Positions 51,305-54,749 of a stretch of 54,749 nucleotides of DNA are shown one piece after another. Made by a program: the position numbers and the translations under genes. The notes beneath the pieces were generated by a model. That model was not told the DNA's origin and did not search any database. It was given only the letters and a program-made list of their open reading frames with translations. Positions within the stretch are counted from its first letter, which is position 1. Every line of letters starts with the position of its first letter. Source of the DNA: an uncultured Eubacteriales bacterium (GTDB taxonomy: Bacteria; Bacillota; Clostridia; Oscillospirales; Oscillospiraceae); NCBI GenBank assembly GCA_900546915.1, contig UREY01000013.1, positions 1 to 54,749 on the forward strand, in the 5' to 3' direction.

Positions 51305-51349
51305 AAAAGGAGCTGATGCACCGTCCGGGCAACAGCTCCTTTTTATTTG
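51305..51349. terminator. bidirectional terminator after the MBOAT-SGNH pair
   Basis: AAAAGGAGCTG (51305-51315) pairs with CAGCTCC and the following T run (51333-51343). A-rich and T-rich flanks make it work on both strands, also serving the gene ending at 51396. Confidence 0.85.
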
Positions 51350-51395
51350 GGGGAAGAGGAGGGATAACGCGCGATATGTCGGTAAAATAAATGGG

Positions 51396-51623
51396 TTATT
51401 TTTCGGATGTTTTAATTTTTTCTTGATGGTTTTGAATCATGGCTTCCAACTCGCCCAAAATCCGCTCTTCTTCTTTTTTCAGTTCCTCCAGGGGATATAA
51501 GTAATAATAAGAGGGAGGAAACAGTTGCCAGCCATCCCCGCCGCGGAAGCGCCAGACGAAATCCATCTGCCGTAGCTTCGCTTTCCAGCGCCTCTTTTCA
51601 ATTTGTTTTTTGAGCCATGACAT
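51396..51623 (-). CDS. small basic/coiled hypothetical protein
   Basis: The 75-residue protein begins MSWLKKQIEKRRWKAKLRQ, has an aromatic middle (QLFPPSYYYLYPLEEL) and ends in a charged helix likely to coil (KKEEERILGELEAMI). No family is recognised. The ATG at 51623 is chosen because AAGGGG lies 9 bases upstream; a TTG nine bases earlier has no room for it. It has its own promoter and shares a terminator with the SGNH gene. Cytoplasmic, since no signal peptide is seen. Confidence 0.6.
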   Translation of the reverse strand: MSWLKKQIEKRRWKAKLRQMDFVWRFRGGDGWQLFPPSYYYLYPLEELKKEEERILGELEAMIQNHQEKIKTSEK

Positions 51624-51716
51624 ATCTGCCAACCCCTTTCTTTTATTTACAGCAGTTCACTGCATATAATTTTCCAGCATTTTCCTGTATTGCGTAATCT
51701 ATCTGGGAACATTTTT

Positions 51717-51745
51717 AGTATATCACAAAGAATATAAATATGCAA
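51717..51745 (-). promoter_or_regulatory. promoter of the 75-residue protein gene
   Basis: On the minus strand, TTGCAT (51745-51740) and TATACT (51722-51717) are separated by 17 bases, with an extended TGA. Confidence 0.62.
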
Positions 51746-52166
51746 CCGATGTACGTCGAAAATTTTAAGAAATTTAAAACGACGCGGCAAAATAAAATAT
51801 ATGAATTGCGCGCGTTTGGCTTTTGGAGGCGATTAATTTCGACAACAAATACATATAAGAAATTTCTTTTTCCATCTCATAATTGCAGGGGAAAACCTTG
51901 CCTTTTAAAAGGGATATGGAGTGCAGATATTCTGAAATTTTGCTTTTACCTGCAGACGCATTTTGAAATTAATTGGTACAAACAGGAAATTAAAAACGCA
52001 AGATAATGAAACCGCTTTTTATAAATTCAGGAATGACATAAAAATCTCACATATGCCGAGCTTGATAGAACGCTTTGATAACCAAGCGTGCTATATCAAG
52101 AATTGGAAAGCGCAGACTGCATCGGAAAAATTCTTGATTCAGATAGGTGTAGGACTTGACAGCCGG
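51746..52166. other. AT-rich stretch without a supported gene
   Basis: The sequence is visibly richer in A and T than the neighbouring genes. Two short plus-strand frames (88 and 85 codons) have no ribosome binding site, no recognisable motif, and codon use unlike neighbours. It may be remains of transferred DNA; no repeat ends or integrase were seen. Confidence 0.5.
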
Positions 52167-52195
52167 TTTCATCTCGGGGAACTGTATGGTATAAT
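52167..52195 (+). promoter_or_regulatory. extended -10 promoter of the methyltransferase gene
   Basis: TTTCAT (52167-52172), 17 bases, TATAAT (52190-52195) with TGG before it. A TTGACA 11 bases before TTTCAT is too far from the -10 to be its -35. Confidence 0.6.
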
Positions 52196-52280
52196 CCAAT
52201 CGGCATGGCAATGGAAGTGAAAACGGCAGTCGTGAGATGGATTAAGAAGCTTGTAGAGGGGCAGAGGTATAAAATCTCAA

Positions 52281-52306
52281 CCGGCGCGCCTCTCGTGGCA
52301 CGCCGG
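52281..52306 (+). other. hairpin in the long methyltransferase leader
   Basis: CCGGCG (52281-52286) pairs with CGCCGG (52301-52306), and an inner GCC/GGC extends the stem past one mismatch. It lies in a leader of about 180 bases and has no T tract. No known riboswitch class was recognised. Confidence 0.5.
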
Positions 52307-52380
52307 GCATGCGGCTGTCTGAATCGCCGATGTCCGCAAAAGATCGTAGGGATATTTCTAATTTTTAGGAGATGACGGCG

Positions 52381-53130
52381 TTGGGAATCAAGAGAAATTA
52401 CTATGGAAGTTTGTGCACAGAAATGTACGAGATTCTGCACAGGGAAGCACCGCAGGATGAACTGGCATTTTATCTTTCCTATGCGAAAAAGGGCATGAAG
52501 ATTTTGGAGCCCTTGTGTGGAAGCGGAAGATTTTTAGTCCCCTTTGCGCAAAGTGGATTTTGGATTCAAGGGGTGGACAATTCAGCAGAAATGATTGAGA
52601 AATTGCTCCAGAAGCTTCCCAGTGCCGATGTGGTGCAAAGTGATATCGAACAGTATCGGACCTCAGAGCGTTTTGACTATATTTTCATTTCCTCCGGCTC
52701 CGTGTCCTTGTTTACAGATATGCAAGCCTGCAGGGGCATTTTATCAAGCATAAAAGGCCTTTTGAAAAAGGGCGGCAAATTTGTTTTTGCTGTGGACACG
52801 GTAGCAAACTGCGGTCGGGACAGGAATGCGTACCGGGTAACGGCGTCTGTGCATACGGAAGAAGACTATCAATTAATACTGAAATGCAAAAGTTATTACG
52901 ACAAAGAAACCCACACCAAGTTTGAGCCGGCCGTTTATGAACTATATGCAGGAGATCATCTATTGAAGCAAGAGGAGATGGATTTCCAAACGCACCTATA
53001 TGAACTGGGGGAGATGGAAGCAATTCTGCAGGAAATTGGTTTCACAGAGGTTACGGTATATTCATCTTTTGCGAAAGATCTTGCAAAATCAAATGAAGCA
53101 GAAATGTTCTTATACGAATGCAGCCTTTAG
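52381..53130 (+). CDS. class I SAM-dependent methyltransferase
   Basis: The 249-residue protein has motif I ILEPLCGSGRFLVPFAQSG (~residues 38-56), the acidic motif II VDNSAEMIEKL, YIFISSGSVSLFTD as the motif IV region and LLKKGGKFVFAVD as a following strand. The acceptor is not known. The only ATG in the right place (52372) directly abuts AGGAG, too close for initiation; TTG at 52381 lies 9 bases after it and is preferred. The gene stands alone, between an AT-rich stretch and an unassigned region, with a structured leader. Confidence 0.8.
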   Translation: MGIKRNYYGSLCTEMYEILHREAPQDELAFYLSYAKKGMKILEPLCGSGRFLVPFAQSGFWIQGVDNSAEMIEKLLQKLPSADVVQSDIEQYRTSERFDYIFISSGSVSLFTDMQACRGILSSIKGLLKKGGKFVFAVDTVANCGRDRNAYRVTASVHTEEDYQLILKCKSYYDKETHTKFEPAVYELYAGDHLLKQEEMDFQTHLYELGEMEAILQEIGFTEVTVYSSFAKDLAKSNEAEMFLYECSL

Positions 53131-53364
53131 TATGGGGAATTGTAATCTTTGAGTTCCATCTGCGTAAATTTTGGCTCTCCCGGCTGAAAGGGAGGGGAAG
53201 AAGGCGTTTCCCGGCAAATTGGGAGTGCCGGTCTCCAGTTGAGCGGAAACTCTGCAGCTTTCCTGCACCTTTTCAGCCGACACTTGCTTATGGTTTTCCG
53301 TGCCCGTAGAGTCTGCTATCCAGCGGACGCGCCTCGTTTTCCTTTGAAAAATCCGTCTTTGCGG
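53131..53364. other. intergenic stretch, nothing assigned
   Basis: Between the methyltransferase and the sugar transferase promoter. A minus-strand frame crosses it but has no ribosome binding site and crosses the promoter at 53365-53393. No RNA family or repeat was recognised. Confidence 0.5.
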
Positions 53365-53393
53365 TTGACAATTGAGGCATGTTAAAATATAAT
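53365..53393 (+). promoter_or_regulatory. consensus promoter of the sugar transferase gene
   Basis: TTGACA (53365-53370), exactly 17 bases, TATAAT (53388-53393). Both hexamers match the sigma-A consensus fully, the best promoter in the window. Confidence 0.88.
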
Positions 53394-53466
53394 TAAGTAA
53401 ACTAAAACATGCATGAAAGACACAAAGACCATTTCGCAATTAGGAACGAGGGCGGGGTGCGCTGAT

Positions 53467-54189
53467 ATGCAAGCATACACCAGAGAAGGGGCTGCGCCAA
53501 TACAGGAAGCCGGGCAGAAGATCAATTGGGAAAAGCTGAAGCTGCCTGCCGGAGGAAAAACTTATTGTGTGGAACGTGTGGACCATCCCCGAGGAGGCGT
53601 AATCTATCGGGGCTGTAAACGGCTGTTGGACTTGACCGGTGCGCTGGTCAGCCTGCCGCTGCTCTGCTTTCCGATGGTTTTGATTGCAGCGCTCGTTAAG
53701 CTGGATTCTCCCGGCCCTGCCCTTTACCGGCAGGAGCGTTTGGGCCTCGGGGGGAAGCCTTTTCAGATCCTCAAATTTCGCTCCATGGATCAAAACGCGG
53801 AACGGCATGGCGCCCAGTGGGCAGAGCCGGAGGATGCGCGTGTGACCAAGGTCGGGCGCTTTTTGCGTAGGACCCGACTGGATGAGCTGCCGCAGGTGTT
53901 TCACATTTTGACCGGCCGGATGAGCTGGGTCGGTCCCCGGCCGGAGCGTCCATGCTTTTATCCGGTTTTTGAACGCTACATAGACGGTTTTTCTCAGCGC
54001 CTGATGGTTAAGCCGGGCCTCACCGGACTGGCGCAGGTTTCCGGCAGCGGTTGCCTGCCGCCGGAGGAGAAGATTGTGTACGATATGGAGTATATCCGGC
54101 GGCAGTCCGTAGCGCTGGACCTTCTATGTATTTGGAAGACCATACAGGTTGTGCTCCATCCTCACAGTGCACGATCCTGTCAATCATAA
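53467..54189 (+). CDS. priming sugar-1-phosphate transferase (bacterial sugar transferase family)
   Basis: Enzymes of this family place the first sugar phosphate on undecaprenyl phosphate to start exopolysaccharide or glycan synthesis. The protein has one membrane segment (GALVSLPLLCFPMVLIAALV) followed by the family core: KLDSPGPALYRQERLG, FQILKFRSM, RRTRLDELPQVFHILTGRM, SWVGPRPERP and KPGLTGLAQVSG. The ATG at 53467 follows a G-rich stretch 9 bases away; an ATG at 53413 would add 18 residues but lacks a ribosome binding site and lies about 13 bases after the transcript start. The 240-residue form lacks the long N-terminal domain. It probably feeds the polymer controlled by the cps operon or a local one beyond the edge. 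Confidence 0.87.
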   Translation: MQAYTREGAAPIQEAGQKINWEKLKLPAGGKTYCVERVDHPRGGVIYRGCKRLLDLTGALVSLPLLCFPMVLIAALVKLDSPGPALYRQERLGLGGKPFQILKFRSMDQNAERHGAQWAEPEDARVTKVGRFLRRTRLDELPQVFHILTGRMSWVGPRPERPCFYPVFERYIDGFSQRLMVKPGLTGLAQVSGSGCLPPEEKIVYDMEYIRRQSVALDLLCIWKTIQVVLHPHSARSCQS

Positions 54190-54206
54190 GACCAAACAAA
54201 AAATAC

Positions 54207-54297
54207 AAGCCTGCTGGAAAGCGGGACGGTCAAAACCATGTTCCCCCGGGTATGACAGGGGGACAGGCTTTGACGCGCCCACGATTCCAGCAGGCTT
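54207..54297. repeat. large nested inverted repeat
   Basis: An outer perfect 13-bp pair (54207-54219 with 54285-54297) encloses a near-perfect pair GTCAAAACC/GGCTTTGAC and an inner TCCCCC/GGGGGA. On the minus strand a T run follows (TTTTTT after GTA). It may act as a terminator for the convergent genes. Confidence 0.65.
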
Positions 54298-54374
54298 TGC
54301 TTGACATCGCAGAAAATTGGGGGGGTTATATGGCGGAAGACATCATTTTGCCACTGCGCGATGGATTTCCGGGG

Positions 54375-54749
54375 TTATTCTGCTTCCCGGAAGACCTCTA
54401 AGCCGGGAGCAGTTTCCGCCAGCTTGCTGACCTGATAGAGCATGATGGCAGCATCCAGCCGGGTGATGGAGGCTTCAGCTGAAGGGACGGTCACGCCGCC
54501 GGCCGACATAGCCTGAAGCGAGTCCTGGGCCCAAGCCGGAGCGGCGTCGTCGGTCATCTCCGCTGTATCCACGGGAAGCAAAAGGATGTTCTGCAGCATC
54601 ACAGCGGCTTCCGCGCCGGTGATGGCGTCATTGGGCCGAAAGACCACGTTTCCGTCCTCCTGAGACCCGGAGACCACGCCTAAGCGCATCGCGGTGGCCA
54701 GATAGGGTAACAGCCAATCCGGCGCGTCGGCTTCGTCTGCGAAGCCGGA
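54375..54749 (-). CDS. C-terminal part of an S-layer homology (SLH) domain protein
   Basis: The frame comes in from beyond the window edge and stops at 54375. It reads FADEADAPDWLLPYLATAM, then GVVSGSQEDGNVVFRPNDAI and TGAEAAVMLQNIL, matching the SLH pattern, with a partial second repeat (AWAQDSLQAMSAGGVTV, ITRLDAAIMLYQV). SLH domains bind secondary cell-wall polymers and hold proteins on the surface. The N-terminal part and promoter lie outside the window, so the main domain is unknown. An internal Met at 54689 is not the start. Confidence 0.82.
   Translation of the reverse strand, partial: SGFADEADAPDWLLPYLATAMRLGVVSGSQEDGNVVFRPNDAITGAEAAVMLQNILLLPVDTAEMTDDAAPAWAQDSLQAMSAGGVTVPSAEASITRLDAAIMLYQVSKLAETAPGLEVFREAE

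Noticed and set aside
52155..52160. TTGACA as -35 of the methyltransferase promoter
   Set aside because: It is too far (about 29 bases) from TATAAT; TTTCAT at 17 bases fits better.
51740..52220. Two short plus-strand frames in the AT-rich stretch
   Set aside because: No ribosome binding site, no family motif, and they overlap each other in different frames.
53110..53439. 109-codon minus-strand frame
   Set aside because: Crosses the consensus promoter at 53365-53393 and the end of the methyltransferase gene; no ribosome site.
54207..54297. Nested repeat as signal recognition particle RNA or 6S RNA
   Set aside because: The GGAAG/GNRA-type apical motif of SRP RNA is missing, and there is no large central bubble as in 6S RNA.
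1..54749. Search by eye for tRNA, rRNA, insertion sequences, integrases and CRISPR arrays
   Set aside because: No cloverleaf with CCA-type end, transposase motif, or regularly spaced direct repeats was recognised.

Overview
The window looks like a chromosomal segment of a Gram-positive anaerobe of the class Clostridia, most likely in the Oscillospiraceae/Ruminococcaceae range. This is inferred from moderately GC-rich coding sequence, strong AGGAGG-type ribosome binding sites, TTGnnn-17-TATAAT promoters (many with an extended TGn -10), WhiA and LCP proteins, a cysteine T-box, a PolA without proofreading residues, and an S-layer-homology protein. No rRNA, tRNA, CRISPR array, insertion sequence or phage gene was recognised.

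Layout. 1-2,015: a possible gene tail, a terminator, and a minus-strand nucleoside kinase. 2,063-7,955: a minus-strand operon for control of polysaccharide assembly. It encodes a CpsB-type phosphatase that appears to start at ACG, an Ig-like membrane protein, two tandem Wzz-kinase fusions with Tyr/Gly-rich tails, and a nucleotidyltransferase-like protein. Divergent from it, 8,202-11,192 encodes an LCP ligase and a CapD/FlaA1 sugar dehydratase, followed by an S26-type peptidase on the other strand. 11,954-13,882: an N-acetylhexosamine kinase and NagB operon. 13,941-21,539: cell-envelope genes (ddl, an LtaS-like enzyme, murB) with small conserved genes, an orphan solute-binding lipoprotein and whiA, then dnaE to 24,986. 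25,036-28,603: a lipoprotein and two-component system. 28,631-34,089: yqhQ-like gene, prmC, recA, recX, rimO, pgsA.

34,116-40,529: a cysteine T-box ahead of cysE, cysS, polA, rimI and tsaD, so cysteine supply may set expression of a DNA polymerase and the tRNA t6A gene as well as cysteine genes. 41,167-44,829: a sulfur locus with a divergent LysR regulator, a CoA-disulfide-reductase/rhodanese fusion and a small siroheme-type sulfite reductase-like protein with two ferredoxin clusters but no AsrA/AsrB neighbours. 45,120-48,727: a heterodimeric ABC exporter with one degenerate ATP site. 48,813-51,349: a short promoter-terminator unit, then an MBOAT acyltransferase and a secreted SGNH protein, probably a surface O-acetylation pair. 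51,396-53,130: a small gene, an AT-rich gene-poor stretch and a methyltransferase behind a structured leader. 53,365-54,749: a priming sugar transferase, a large nested inverted repeat and the C-terminal end of an SLH protein.

Much of the window serves the cell envelope: peptidoglycan precursors, glycerolphosphate polymer, polysaccharide priming and chain control, LCP attachment, O-acylation and S-layer. The rest is replication, repair, translation and sulfur housekeeping. All functions are inferred from residues and gene order; no database search was run.
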